Shown here: one piece after another, positions 35,379 to 48,700 of the stretch | Position numbering within the stretch: the stretch's first letter is position 1 | Layout: every line of letters begins with the position of its first letter | From: Hanleya hanleyi | Taxonomy: Eukaryota > Mollusca > Polyplacophora > Lepidopleurida > Hanleyidae | Length of the DNA stretch: 64,000 bases | Direction of reading: 5' to 3' | Assembly: GCA_036873755.1 (NCBI GenBank) | Contig: JAVTVY010025150.1 | Span: forward strand, 1-64,000 | Position numbers and translations under genes: made by a program | The notes under the pieces: generated by a model | Database searches by the model: none | Told to the model about the DNA's origin: nothing | Seen by the model: only the letters and a program-made list of their open reading frames with translations

Positions 35379-36710
35379 CTACCCATTTTCACTTACCACT
35401 TTGCCGGGCCGCGCCCATGTATATACATAACCCTCCTGACACGCAGTGACTATACACTCCTCTCTAAAAACAAGGGAAGTAAGTCTTTCATGTGCCACTT
35501 TTTTACAGACAAGGGGTTCTAGTATGGGTATATCGTCTAGTCGTGGACATGCTGGCGTGCCCAAAAGTTTTATGGATTCATCCACAGGTCGCACGTGGTT
35601 GGCCTTCAACGAGTTCACCTTATCACTACTTCGGCTAGCCAGACTAAAGTTTCTCTTATGCTCCTTTTTGTCGTGATTGTCCTTGTCCTTCTTCTCGCCC
35701 AGCGAAAGTGTCGCAAACTTGGGCGTGATGTTCAGAGCGTTAGGCGCAGCCGGGATGTTCCCGTCCATGTAAGCATTTTCCTTTGGCACACAGTTCACCT
35801 TCTGTGAATGAGGCAAACTATTGCTACGTGCCGGAAGGCCGTAAGCATTCTGGCTAATGAAAGTACTAGTGCGCGTACGTCCTAGAGGTTGACGTATTAC
35901 GTCCTCCGTCAAGTCCCACAGACAGAGCATAGTGTCTTGTCCAACCGAGCCGAATCGGTACGATGTAATTTTTAGTGTGGGCTGTCCTTCAGCAGAATTT
36001 CTATTTGAGCCTGTTCCCCCTCCCCGTAAGGAGGTGTCATTTGAGTCTCTAGGGGCTGCTGGTGGTGTTGTTGTTGTCGTCATACTATGATTACCAATAC
36101 TTGTATTTCGAGAGCTCGACCCCGTATGAATGCCGTCCTCTTCACTACCACTAAAATCACAGACAGAATCTTCTGAAGAAGAAGTAACACACGAAGTGAA
36201 GGGGTCAAAGGACACCACATTGACCCAGGACCTATGACCTTCACCTCGACACACGACCCGTTTCTCCTGAACGGACCAGACAGTCACCAAGTCGTCCTCA
36301 CCCCCTGTGGCGATGTACTTGCCGTCCGGAGACCAGCACACGCACAGGAGGCCACCAAAATAACTTTTCATCGTGCCAACGAGGTCCATGGAATCGTAAT
36401 TGAACACACGTAGATATCCGTCCTGACCTACAACGGCCAGGTACTTGCCACACGGGGAAAATGCGAACTCGTTAATAGCGCCCTGACCCACAATCCACCG
36501 GTACAGTGGATTCCTCGTGCTCTTTGTTTTACAAGTGGTGATGGAGAAGCCTTCTCCCTGTTTGAAAGGCTGATAATGAGGTGGTGTTGTGCCGCATGGC
36601 ATCTCTTCATTATAGACATACATATGACCACTTGAATGAGACACCAGGAACTGATTGGGCGACCCCGGGATCCACTTGATGCACGTCACCTTCGCTTTGT
36701 CTATCAGCCT
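35379..36710 (-). CDS. WDR20: WDR20 large 3' exon
   Basis: Acceptor tgtttttcag (36720-36711) precedes AGG CTG ATA GAC. The open frame runs 443 codons to TAG at 35381-35379. At 35397/35396 the sequence reads GTG/gtaagt, a perfect donor, so the transcript may either splice there or read through to end VVSENG. The ten codons upstream of 36710 (MSLMFAHVFQ) are intron. Confidence 0.95.
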   Translation of the reverse strand, partial: RLIDKAKVTCIKWIPGSPNQFLVSHSSGHMYVYNEEMPCGTTPPHYQPFKQGEGFSITTCKTKSTRNPLYRWIVGQGAINEFAFSPCGKYLAVVGQDGYLRVFNYDSMDLVGTMKSYFGGLLCVCWSPDGKYIATGGEDDLVTVWSVQEKRVVCRGEGHRSWVNVVSFDPFTSCVTSSSEDSVCDFSGSEEDGIHTGSSSRNTSIGNHSMTTTTTPPAAPRDSNDTSLRGGGTGSNRNSAEGQPTLKITSYRFGSVGQDTMLCLWDLTEDVIRQPLGRTRTSTFISQNAYGLPARSNSLPHSQKVNCVPKENAYMDGNIPAAPNALNITPKFATLSLGEKKDKDNHDKKEHKRNFSLASRSSDKVNSLKANHVRPVDESIKLLGTPACPRLDDIPILEPLVCKKVAHERLTSLVFREECIVTACQEGYVYTWARPGKVVSENG

Positions 36711-39700
36711 CTGAAAAACATGAGCAAACATTAGAGACAAAGCCGGTCATATAAATACATGCACAAGAATATACTCTTGACCCTCATAACAATATATCGT
36801 AGACTGGATTAAATTAGACAAGAACAGGCTGCTCAATCCATCTGGTGAAATATTAAATGCAAAAAGGAGCAGCATAATATGAAAGAATTATGTGCCTCAT
36901 ACAAAAGTTACCATATGTCACAAGAGAGTTCCAATCATGTCTAGGCTGGTTGCAACCCTTTCATTCAGGTGTGATATTTATGATATTCACCACTTCACGG
37001 CTGTGAATAATTCATCGCTTTGGGGTGGAAGGTTGCTACATATTGATACGTTTCTAATGTAATGTCGTATTGTGAACCTGGTGCAACAATCAGATTGTCG
37101 ACCGCATCATGACGTCAAAAAAGAACAGTAAGCTTTATATAATGATGGCATTACAGCTGGTGTAACAACAGAAATGTCACATTGAAAGCGGATATGTCAA
37201 AGTACAACATATCGACCAGGGTGGTCCATCAATCCGCCGAGCCAAATATTGAATTTCTTAGCATTGTCCGTACATGTACCTCATATTATTGAACAGTTTT
37301 CATCATGCCCCTACCTCTTTTCATGTTATCGAGTCACCAATTCACCCCATGGTGCAGTGCATTAAAGAGGTAAAAGCGTCATTTAAAAAATATTCAGCAA
37401 ATAACATATTTCGATAAAAGTTATTCAGTAGTTGAAAGCAACTATGGTGAACGTGTTTCTGTGACCTCATTTTTTAATATCACGGGCATTGAAATCACAC
37501 TTCTGACATTCTCTGAAAAACGTAACAGCACCTGCACTTGGCTCCAGTGCCTGAGATGACGTCAGAAAACGCGCACTGGCATTCCGAGCGTGATGCTTTG
37601 CAACGTCATACTCGATCTTAGAACTGTTATCGCACTGTGACGGCTTCTAATGTGACGTCATGGATACCTGATCACGTTATCCGACGTCATCTCAGTCATT
37701 TCCCATTTTCATGTTGTTCACTAGACCGAATTGAAGAATCTGACAATATTGATCCCTATATGAAATACGAGATTTCAATACTTGAAAATCTTTTGGCAAA
37801 TGTTGCAAGTGATCATGCTGCTCAGTTTACCCGAACAACTAAAATCACGCTACTACCTCTTTAAGAGATGCTGTGAACGCCATAATAGGGGAGATAATTG
37901 GCAGATGAAAAAATATTTGACAAGATTAAATTTTTGCATACGATACATCACCAGGTGTTGTGTATCATCAAGTGGCTGGTTATGTCTAATCAATTTTTTG
38001 CCACAAGTTCAATAGAATCTGTGGACGAGTTATAGTCAGCAACAAGTCGTTATCAGAAGTAAAGAACTGTTTCCTGAACGGGCAGAAATTTGGACAAGAA
38101 TTCTTCATAATCTCATTCCATCTCTTGTGAAACGTATTCAGAATGTTAGACACTATCAGAATGCTGTAAGTTCATTGCATATAAAGATCACATTTCAGAG
38201 CAAATTGTAAGGTTCTGATTGGTTGAGAACCAAGTGTATCAGGCCGGATTGCAAGTCTCAGTTCACCACGATTGGTATACCAATTGAGAATTCCGTTTAT
38301 GAATGCTGTCGAGGACGTTCATGCTCATATACCAATGCAGTCAAGGACGAGCGTGCAACACCTGCAGACAAAGACTGTTTCAGACGAATTTGTCTGAGCG
38401 AGTTTGTGCGCACGAGTATCGCCTCTGCAACAATTTGTGTGAGGGGAAATTGCGTATTTGCGGACAAAGATAAGAAATAAATTATCATCGGAAGCTTTCT
38501 ATACCACATGAACGCCAGAGTGCCAGCTAAGTATTTCATCCAGTTTATTGGTCACCGTGAAACAGATGAAAAGGAATCAACGCTGCATGCCGGACTACGG
38601 TCTGTAGCGATATTTTTACGTTATTGAACGTTGATCTTTCTGTCAGGTTGATGAAATATATTACATCAAGGAGGAAAATGACTCTTCAATGTGATAAATT
38701 CGTTAAATACCAGTCTTTTGCGTATACAGTCTGGTATTTCTGCGGGCTCGTGAAAATATTTATCTTCTCGACGAAAGGCTGTATACCCACGCAAAAGACT
38801 GGTAAAACTTATAGTATCGACATGTGAATCCAGTCAGTGTGATGTGTCCCATTAGGTCATCATGCTGACCATTACCTGTATAATGTGAACAACGTAAATC
38901 TATTTATTCAATTTTCTCAGTATAAAATCAAGGGGAGACCACATTTATTAGAACAGCACGAAAATACTCCAGTATTTCTATTTTATTTAAATAAATTTAG
39001 AGGGTGATCAAATTTATCAGAAAGACTGATTGACTTTTGTCCTCAAAATTCTACAGAGTGCTTCCGGTTTGGAAATGAAAGTACTCAAAGTACTGATGTC
39101 TGGATCGCCAATAATGGGTTTAAAGTTTCAAAACGTTTCAGCTGGCATGTTTCAGTCGATAGCAGATGTATGGATACATGTGGAGATTTTCTCCAAGTTG
39201 TTGACGAGTCTGTTTGGGGAATCACAACTGGAACACAGAGTTTAGTCTTCAACATTTTCAAGGAAGTGAATTTTTGAAGGCGGCTCATTTCAAAATATGC
39301 CAGGTCTTCGTGGTAGCAAGAAACTATTTGCAATATGCTCAAAAGTGGATCGTCTGCGTCAATGTCTGACTTCTACCAGTTTTTGCGAGCAGATTTTCAT
39401 AATTCATGCAATTCTATTGTGACAAAACGATATGACAAATTTGCGAGGAGACTGGATAGTTTTATTAACTGGTTTTATTAATAGTTCTGTGTAGACCAGA
39501 TATTGGCAAGAGCTGCAGGAGTTTGCGGTAAGTCCCCAAGATTACTCATATATGCCTGGTGTTTATAGTAAAATTGTTTGTTGACAACGATAGCATTGGA
39601 GACACAATTCGTGCAAAAATTCCTGTTGTTGTTGCTGCACGATCATTGCGTACCGGTATATAATTTAGTTTGAAAAAGTTTGAACACCAACAACAACAAA

Positions 39701-42700
39701 ACTTTTCGAAAGCAGCTCCTCGCAAATTCTGTTGTTTCTGCTTTCGAAAAGCTTTGTTGTTGGTGTTCAAACTACATTATATTCGAGAAGCAGAGTCCCC
39801 CAGAATACATTGCACTGGACAGGAACCGGTCAAGTTCACAAGACGAGAAAAATGTAAATACTATTGTTGTTGCTACGACACATATCTCCTCTGGAAATGT
39901 ATTCCGTGCAGCATGCGTACACATTAAAATAGTAACGAACGCCGACTTCACGGGAAATGATGCGACTACGACTGTTGAAAACTGGGGTCTTCATAATCCC
40001 ACAACCGGAACCTGTCCAGCGAGAGCGGAACAAGATTTTCAGCATCTGCTCGTCGAATACGCAATGATCGTGCAGCAACAACAACGCGATTTTTCGCACA
40101 AATTGTCTTTCCAACGCTATCGTTGTCAACAAACAAATTACGAACTATAAACACCATGCATATACAAGTAATCTTGGGGACTTACCGCAAACTCTTTCCA
40201 ATGACGCAAAACCGCAGAGACGACAAACGCCACGAGGCAGACAGCTTACCATGTTACCAGGTCATCAATTTACATTTACAACAGTCTGCGGTGACAGCAC
40301 ATCGCTGGCATGAGTAAGTGCAACCCAATTGTTGTTGTTGCAGCACAAGTGCTAAGCTCATAGTGCGCACTGAGAACCGGGTTTTAGCCGATTGCGCGAA
40401 CCAGACAATGCATATCCTCTCCCAGGGTGCTTTGCGCTACGCTGCATTTACCCCTGTAGGGGGCTCGCCATTTTTTACAGGATTCTTGTAAAAACCAAGA
40501 ACTGTTCTATCTGACTGTTTTCGCAAAATGCATATTTATCTCGAAAAACACTAAACAGTTATTCAATGTATCTCAAAACGCCAGTTTCACACAGTTTGAA
40601 GGCAGCTTTTTGACAAATTACCCTAGAACTATATGTTGCGGAAATATATATCGGTGAGTAGCGACTGATATCAATTCGCCTAGTTAGACGGTCGCCATGT
40701 TCGTTCACTGTGGCAACAGATGATCTCGGGTCAACTCCGGAACAGTCCGTGAGACCCTTACAGCGCTAAGTGAAGAGGCGCAAAGCAGGACGAAATGCAT
40801 GCCTGGTAGAGCTTGGACAATGAAAGAACAAACAAGAGCCCAAGGGGCTTCAATATACGCCCATTTATCTGAAATTACACTGGTCCGAATTTCAAGGTTG
40901 TTTAATGGCCTTGATCTCAATTGGTAGCTAGCAATCCAGAGAAAGGTCTACGATTTTGTGCTTCTGAGAATGTAACAATTTTCACATCTTATATTGAATG
41001 ATAAACTAAAATGGTCTTGGTAACTGGGTGACCTTGAAACATGAGCCGAGAGGTCACATATCCGACACTGAAATCGACAATAGTCAAACACAAGAAAATA
41101 GTAGTTTCCCTTTAAATGAATTCCTTTCAGGTGAGGAAATTGTACATGAAGGAAGAAAAATGTGAAGAAAGTGATGAAGTAAACCTTTGTTCTTGAGTTA
41201 ACAAACAGGTATAAGTTCATAAAGGACCCCTCTCCTCGTTAAATTAGTAAATGTACGGTTTTTATTTCACAACAGTTTAACTGAATGTAGCTGTTTCTTA
41301 CATGTATCAAACATAGGAGACAACTCCACAGGACAATGTAGGGGAGACAACTCTGAATATTCCGACCTAACGCATATAGTTAGCTAAACTTGATTCAGTT
41401 TTGGGGGACTGTGACCTTGACCTTTGACAAATTGATCTCAAAATGAATATGGCTCCTCTTTGCCATGCGTGTAAGATATACCCAAAGTTTGGTACCAATC
41501 CATACCTTGAAACCAGAGATATTGCATGGACAACCAGGGGTCGAAATGTTTTTTGAGAATTACTTGTCACTGTGACAGGTAACTATTTTTTTTACTTGTC
41601 ACCCTGGTACTTCAGCTTGTCACTCCTACTGAAACTTTTTTCACCATACTCTCATCATATATTCCAACCAGTCTCTCCCGCCATTGGAGAATCTGAACAC
41701 ACTCGATCGCGAGACATTTATGACACCGACAAATTTGTCTCCTTCCTTCAGCTCTGCATTGCCAAGATCAATGTCCTTACTCCCTGATGTTGACTAAGTG
41801 GGCTCATTTCTGCCACCAGACTGTTCCACTATTAGGGAGTTCAGAGTAAAATGTCAACAGAATGTTCAATTATGAGATTAAATTTGCTGGAACGATATTT
41901 TCTTAAGGATAATAACAGCATGAGGGTTTTATCAACATCTTTTTGTGGGTAACCCCAATTAACCCTTGTCCTGTCAACTCCGTGTATACACGTTGCTCGA
42001 CTGTCAAGTTCCCAGTGTCGACTCCGGATATATACGTTCCGAGAAACTGTCGGACGTTTGATCGTTTTTCGAAAGAATTTGGAGCCACGTGTGGAAAAAT
42101 CAAACCAGACACGGCTTACTCCAACTATAACGTATTATTTCATTAATTATTTCACGTGAGTTCGGTGTTTATTATTAAAAAAGACACTTATTTATGTGAA
42201 GATCGTCTACCAATGTAAAACAGAGCGTCATTTATTCAGAAAAGTTTGTTGAAACGCGTAAAAACGCACCTTGTTAGCATATTAGCATAAAATATTCACG
42301 AGTTACGCATGCGCCCTGGCCGATTTCGACGGAGTCAGAATGGCGCTTGGTTTCGCTGAGGGAAGCCACACTTCGCGTAAACAAAAGGATTTTTACCGAT
42401 TTACTTGGAATATTCAATAAATATTCAATAATCGTTATGCTACGAGAAACCAGGAATACATACTGTGACATCTATAAGAATTTAGACGAGTTATTAAGTG
42501 GAGATGAAGCAAACCAGACCGTCCATCGGTAGTACTCTGAACGTGATAGAATTCTAACGTGAGTTTTACGGTACACAATTTTTGCCGAATTACGATTCCT
42601 ATATATTTCTAAAGCTGTAAAATGCCAAATATTTTCTGAGTGTATGTTCAGTGTTTCAAATTGATGTATTGTGCATCAAATACCATCCATTATTTCAATT

Positions 42701-45700
42701 TATTTATAAATTTCAACGACCAGACAGTCGCCTCTTTTGAGCCCATTTTGAACAGTTCAACTCTGCTGGCACTCACACTTTGACCAGCGTATAACTGGCC
42801 GACAGGACAAGGGTTAAAAACTTGACTTTGAAAAATTGAGTTTTGGGGAAATTTTGAAATTGAGACTTTTACCGCCGGCCCCCAAAAAATGAGTTTTTAT
42901 CCATGGGAAAATGCGCGCCAAACACGCGCGAAAAAAACTGAGTTATAGTGAATAAATATTGAGTTCTTCAACAGATAGGTCGAGTTCCCAAATGAAAATG
43001 TTGAATTGTGCTGACAAATTATCAAGCAAAATCATTGTTGTTGTTGTTGTTGCCTTCACTCGATCATCTCGCGAGTGTTGGACGTTAGCGCTTGTCCGCT
43101 TGTCTGGAGCAAGTGAAAATCGGCACAGGCAACGCAATGTTCACGTTAGCTGCCCGTGTTGACAAGCACGATTTTCTTCCAATTAAAATACTCATTGACA
43201 AAGTTTTATTGAGCTCCGAAATAAAACGCACGGATCAATCAGCTTGTTCTGGTGTCATTTTCGACTTGAAGTTGCCAGGCATGAACAGTCGATAGAAATA
43301 TAGGCTGATAGCGCTAGATCGTGCCAGTCAATTCGTTTAATTTATCCATTAGTTTTGCCTCTCAAGCAGATCGTGTGCAAATCTAGCGGGAGATTAATCC
43401 TGGCGTTGGATGTACCCCGAGCTCTCATGTTGTGTGGCAGCGGGATGAATGACGAAGTGAACAGAATGTCCGATGTAAATAAAACAAAACTCAACAACTG
43501 TTTCCAGGAACATAATTAGGCCTGTATTAGCTCGTAATTCAGTATTTTTAGGACAGAATAGTGACTTGTCGCGGCGACAGGTGGAATTTTAATTTAGTTG
43601 TCACTTGAAAAAATGACTTGTCGGCGACAGGTAGACCGGCGTTATTTCGACCGCTGACAACAAATGTTAATGAATGACTGGACAGAACGCAATATCGCAT
43701 TACATGACCTCTTCGACAGGCATATGAAAATGTTTCTTTTAATGATTTCTTGATTTTGGGGTCACAATGACCTTGACCTTTGACCCACATTTTGGTATGT
43801 AACACATCGTGTCCCTTAATGTATCTACTGCCACAAAAAAAGAAGTTATTTTTAATGATTTTCTGATTTGGGGTCACAGTGACCTTGACCTGAATTTTGG
43901 TACATGACATCATCTTCCCTCAGTGTATTAATGGACACAAAAAATCATGATTTTTTACAATTTCATAATTTTGGGGGTGACACATCATGTCCCCCTAATA
44001 TATCTACTGACACAAAAAAGTAATTTTTAAAAATTTCATGATTCTGGGGTCACAGTGACCTTGGTCACAGTGACCTTGACCTAAATTTTGGTACATGACA
44101 AAATCGTCTCCCCTTAATATATCAATGGATACAAATAATCATGAGTTTTAACAATTTCATGATTTTGGGGTCACAGTGACCTTGACCTTGACCTACATTT
44201 TGGTAGGTGACACATCGTGCCCCCATGATGTATCTACTGACACAAAAAAAAGTTATTTTTAATAATTTCCTAATTTTGGGGACAGTGACCTTTGACCTTC
44301 GACCTTGACCCAATGTTTGGTATGCAACACTTCATTTCCCCCTATTGAATCCACTCACAAAAAATTAGAAATTTTTAATGATTTCCTGATTTTTCGGTAC
44401 CACTGACCTTTGACCTTGACCTACATTTGGTATGCAACACATCGTTTCCCCCTAGGGCATCCACTCACCCAAAATTAGAACTGTAGATAGAAAACTATCA
44501 ATGATCAATGATTTCCTGATTTTAGGCAACAGTGACCTTTGACCTCTGACCTCGACCTGAATTTTGGTACGCGACACATCGTCTCCACCTGATGTATCCA
44601 CTCACAAAAAATTGCAACTGTGGATAGAAAACATTCAGAGATATAGACCGGACACTAACACTTCAGTGATTTCCTGCTTTTCAGGTCAGTGACCTTTGAC
44701 CTCTGACCTCGACCTTCATTTTTATATGCGACACATCGTCTCCCCGTAGGGTATCCACTCACCAAAAATTGAAACTGTAAATAGGAAAGTGTTCCAGATA
44801 TAGACCGGACACGGGGGACGGACGGACACACCGACAGACGGACGGAAACCGCCATCACATAATACGTCCGCCTTTTTGGCGGGCATATAAAAATAGTCCA
44901 CGTATTCAGGCAATCCCTGGGCGAAGAAATGAATATGAAATACCCTCAAATTCAGATTTCGTTTATTTCTAGTTAACATGAAACGATTACGACTGTTTTG
45001 TCTTCATTTTCTGGTTAATACCCTTATATATGACACAAACACAAAGTGCAAATCACTGGCGGATTGTTACAGGTCAACACAGGGTCATTGCCATATAGTG
45101 CACGTACACCTTTTCAGACATTTCGTGAGTGGCAGCATAGTCTGGTCGACACCGCTACGCGGTGCGATCCAGACAAAAACCGTTAAGAGCTCAAATTCAT
45201 TCCCCTAGGTAACATTTGAAAGATTTGTCAAAAGGAGATGGTTGCATCATCGCAGGAAACCTCAAAAGACAACAGCAAAGAGCCTTATGGCATGTATGGG
45301 CTGCAATATATGCCTGTGCACATCTTTGGTTGCATAAACCAGGACTTCAGAGAAACAAATTTTGCTTAAGTCATGATCCCTCGAGCTATTGCAATAATTC
45401 GAGTCAAACTGGAAAGGTTTCTAGTCAATCAGGATTCTCTTTCACCAATCCACGACATGGAGCTGGAGATATCGCAGAGCTTAGTTAAATGACGCATGGA
45501 CAGAAACTGTGATCGCAAAAATAATATGACCTCAACTTCCTAGTACACTGCAAAAACAGTTGATAATAAGCTTCGTGCCAGTCTCCGATAGGAAAGTGGT
45601 GTGTACGGTGTGTGCAAAATACAAAGGATTGGTTCTCCAGCTCATCTTCTTTGCGGATATTGGACGAAAGAAGTTGTCATGTGAGAGGGCCCATATGTGT

Positions 45701-48700
45701 CGGACAGATTTAATACGCATGATACACATCTTCCAGATACCTTGTCGATTGATTGCTGAGCATAAGAATACAGCTAATGTTTTCTGCGCAAATATGTCAA
45801 ATTTGAACAGTTTGAAATTTAAAACATTAATTTACACACATTACATACTTGCATACTCCCAACACAATCATGATGCAAGCTTACATACATGATATGGGGC
45901 AGAACTCTGGTGTGCCAGCCTACATATGAATGGTCAAATTGAAATCTTCATAAAGGTTACAATTTGCCCCAAGCTATAATTTCTCTGACAACATCAGTCA
46001 AGTATACTGACTGGGCAGGAACAATAAACAAGCTTAATATAAAATGTTACTGGGTACAAGGTACAGTGTGTAAATGCCTCCTGTATGCTGCCATCAAAAT
46101 AGAACACTGAAATAATGTTACCCCCTAAGGATCATTAAAATTAATAGTTTTATCATCACCGCCTGCCCTGATATTCTCACCATCCCAAACATTTTCTTAT
46201 TGTTCTGTAATGTTTAGGACAAGTTCTTTCAAGCAGTTTTGTTGACAAACATGGAATTCCAGTCAAAATTCAGATTCGCAAGATGACCCATTGACCATGT
46301 TGACCTCAATCAGCATCCTACTTTTGCCTAGCCCAATATCATTATTCTTTGACCAGCACTGATAAATATTCACGCTATAGAGCATGGTGTTTGTAGTTTT
46401 ACAACAGGATTCCTGAGCTCTGTGAACAATGAAAAGTGTTAATGCCAGTGCACACCCTCGCGATTCTGTCATAAGCGATAACAATCGAACCAGATCGCAA
46501 GAAATCAGTTGAGTGTACGGCAAGCGACGGAGTCTGACGAATCAAACTGTTTTGATTTCTTGCACCTGAGTCATGAGCAAAATACTAATGTTGTCACATG
46601 ATCAGTTTCATTTCTTAGTTTCTGTATCTTACGAAGATGTCAAGAAGGTGTGCGCTAAACTCTTTCTGCTGACGTCATATCTGGAGTAACTTTGTGAACA
46701 TTCAGTCCATCCATTCAGAATCGGCTACGCATGCGCCGGCCTTAAAACATCGTTTACATACTTTTAATTGGAAATTTGCTTATTGAACTCTGCTTACGGT
46801 TTGTACCCAGGCATAAGTTATAACCTTGTAACTGGGTCTTTATGATTTATTAAGAAAACTGAATGTTTGTATTGGTATCATCAGATCAGATGTTCGACCT
46901 TGATACCACGTGTTTCACATTTCAGATTTAGCTGCCTTTAAATTCAACATTCTGGGTGGCTAAATAGTGGAAATACTGTACCCAAACTAAGCCAATCCAA
47001 GCCACTACATCCCCTTAATTTTCTGAAAATCCGCGAACTAATCCTGGTTTCAGTGAGCATACTTCCTGCAAGGAACCATCCACATATACCATAGTCCAGT
47101 TATTCAGCCTGGACCTGTGGAAGCCCATTTGGAGGCAAAATATTACCTTGGTAGCAGACCATAAATTATGTTTCCCCATGATAATGCTTCAAAAATGAAT
47201 TGGAGAACAATCATATATTTGCACATCTTGCCAATAGAATTGATACATTGTTCTCAACTAAAAACAGAAACAATAAAAATAAAATCCGCCTGCCCGCCCA
47301 CTTACCTGGCAAGCAGATGATGATTAACTATTAAGTTTAAAGAGCCTAATGTCACACTGACATCTATACATTTATAGATTAGTACAATATATCATTGTCT
47401 CACTGTATGTTGAGTGAGACTAGCCTCAGAGACCGATACATTGTACATCAGTTTGTGACCAGTATGATAGCTATTTCCGCTATATATATATTTTTTTTAT
47501 TCAGGCCAATATTCAATGTAAATTTAGACAGCAGCAAAGCCTGGTGAGCAATGACATAGTTGGGAGTACAAGCCTGGAAATAACGGGCCGGTCACGGACA
47601 ATGTCCGACTCCGAATGAAGCTTTGATGGGCACAAATCACTCGGACCTGGTCGTTTTGTCCGGTGTCATTTTATACTGGAAAATTTAATCAGTCGCAGCA
47701 GTTTTTCGCTGTTTTTGAGCAGTGAAGTTCACGCTATTTCAAAGCTGAACAAGCTGAGTAGCTAGCAGGTCCTCCGCCAAGTAGCCTGTTTGAGAGCATA
47801 CAGCATATACGCTTCCAATATCTCCTCAAAAATAACTTGGAAAGTTGATATGTGTATGTGGAAAGAGACGTTCATCTGGAATTGTTGAGACAATTTGAGG
47901 TTTGGAAAGCAGTAATGGGTAGTGTAACACTGGAATGTAAGTCTGTAGTTGTATATGGATTTGTGGATGGTGAGGTTTATAAATCGATGAGTGGAATAGA
48001 TCAAGATATCGCGTTCACAACACAGATGGGTACAATACGGGTGAGTGAAATCCAAGATGGTCAATGGCAGCCACCTTGGATTACATACTACCTCAATGAA
48101 AATCAATACCAATCGCTGTCTCGAGTTTGAAGTTGATTGGTCAAATTGTTGTTGAGATATCACGTTCACAAGATCCGAGACGGATGGAATCCAATATCGT
48201 CAATGGCAGCCATCTTGGATTATGTACCTGAGTGAAAATCAATACCAATGGCCGTCTAATTGATGTGAAGCACATTCTCAAGTTTGAAGTCGATTGGTCG
48301 AACTGTTCTCAAGATATCGAGTTCGCAAGATGTGGGATGGACAGAATCCAATATGGTCAATGGCAGCCATCTTGGATTATGTACCTCAGTGAAAACCAAT
48401 ACCAATGGCCGTCTAACTGATGTGAAAAACCTTCCCAAGTTTGAAGTCGATTGGTTGAATTGTTCTCGAGATATCGCGTTCACACAAGTTTGAAGTCGAT
48501 TGGTTGAATTGTTCTCGAGATATCGCGTTCACAAGATCTGGGACGGATGGAATCCAATATGGTCAATGGCAGCCATCTTGGATTACGTACCTCAGTGAAA
48601 ATCAATACCAATGGCCGTCTGACTGATGTGAAGAACCTTCCCAAGCTTGAAGTTGATTGGTGGAATTGTTCTTGAGATATCGCGTTCACAAGATGTGGGA

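Larger units (their letters stand above)
41535..43656. mobile_element. hAT-like element inserted into the tandem-repeat element
   Basis: Inverted ends CAGGGGTCGAAAT / CAGCGGTCGAAAT, flanked by ACAAC (41530-41534, 43657-43661). The paralogous empty site in copy 1 (cttgtccatgcgatatc near 6080) confirms the junction. Subterminal GACAGGT / TTGTCGC repeats occur at both ends. It contains a piggyBac-like element (41963-42813) and an aaactcaa-type cluster. No transposase found. Confidence 0.85.

Noticed and set aside
39050..39400. Possible decayed exon (TDVWIANNGFKVSKRFSWHV)
   Set aside because: Looks weakly coding but hits stops, has no splice sites I trust and no family I recognise.
39680..40150. 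156-codon ORF across the palindromic element
   Set aside because: Runs through both loop and arm of a foldback; composition and context give no sign of a protein.
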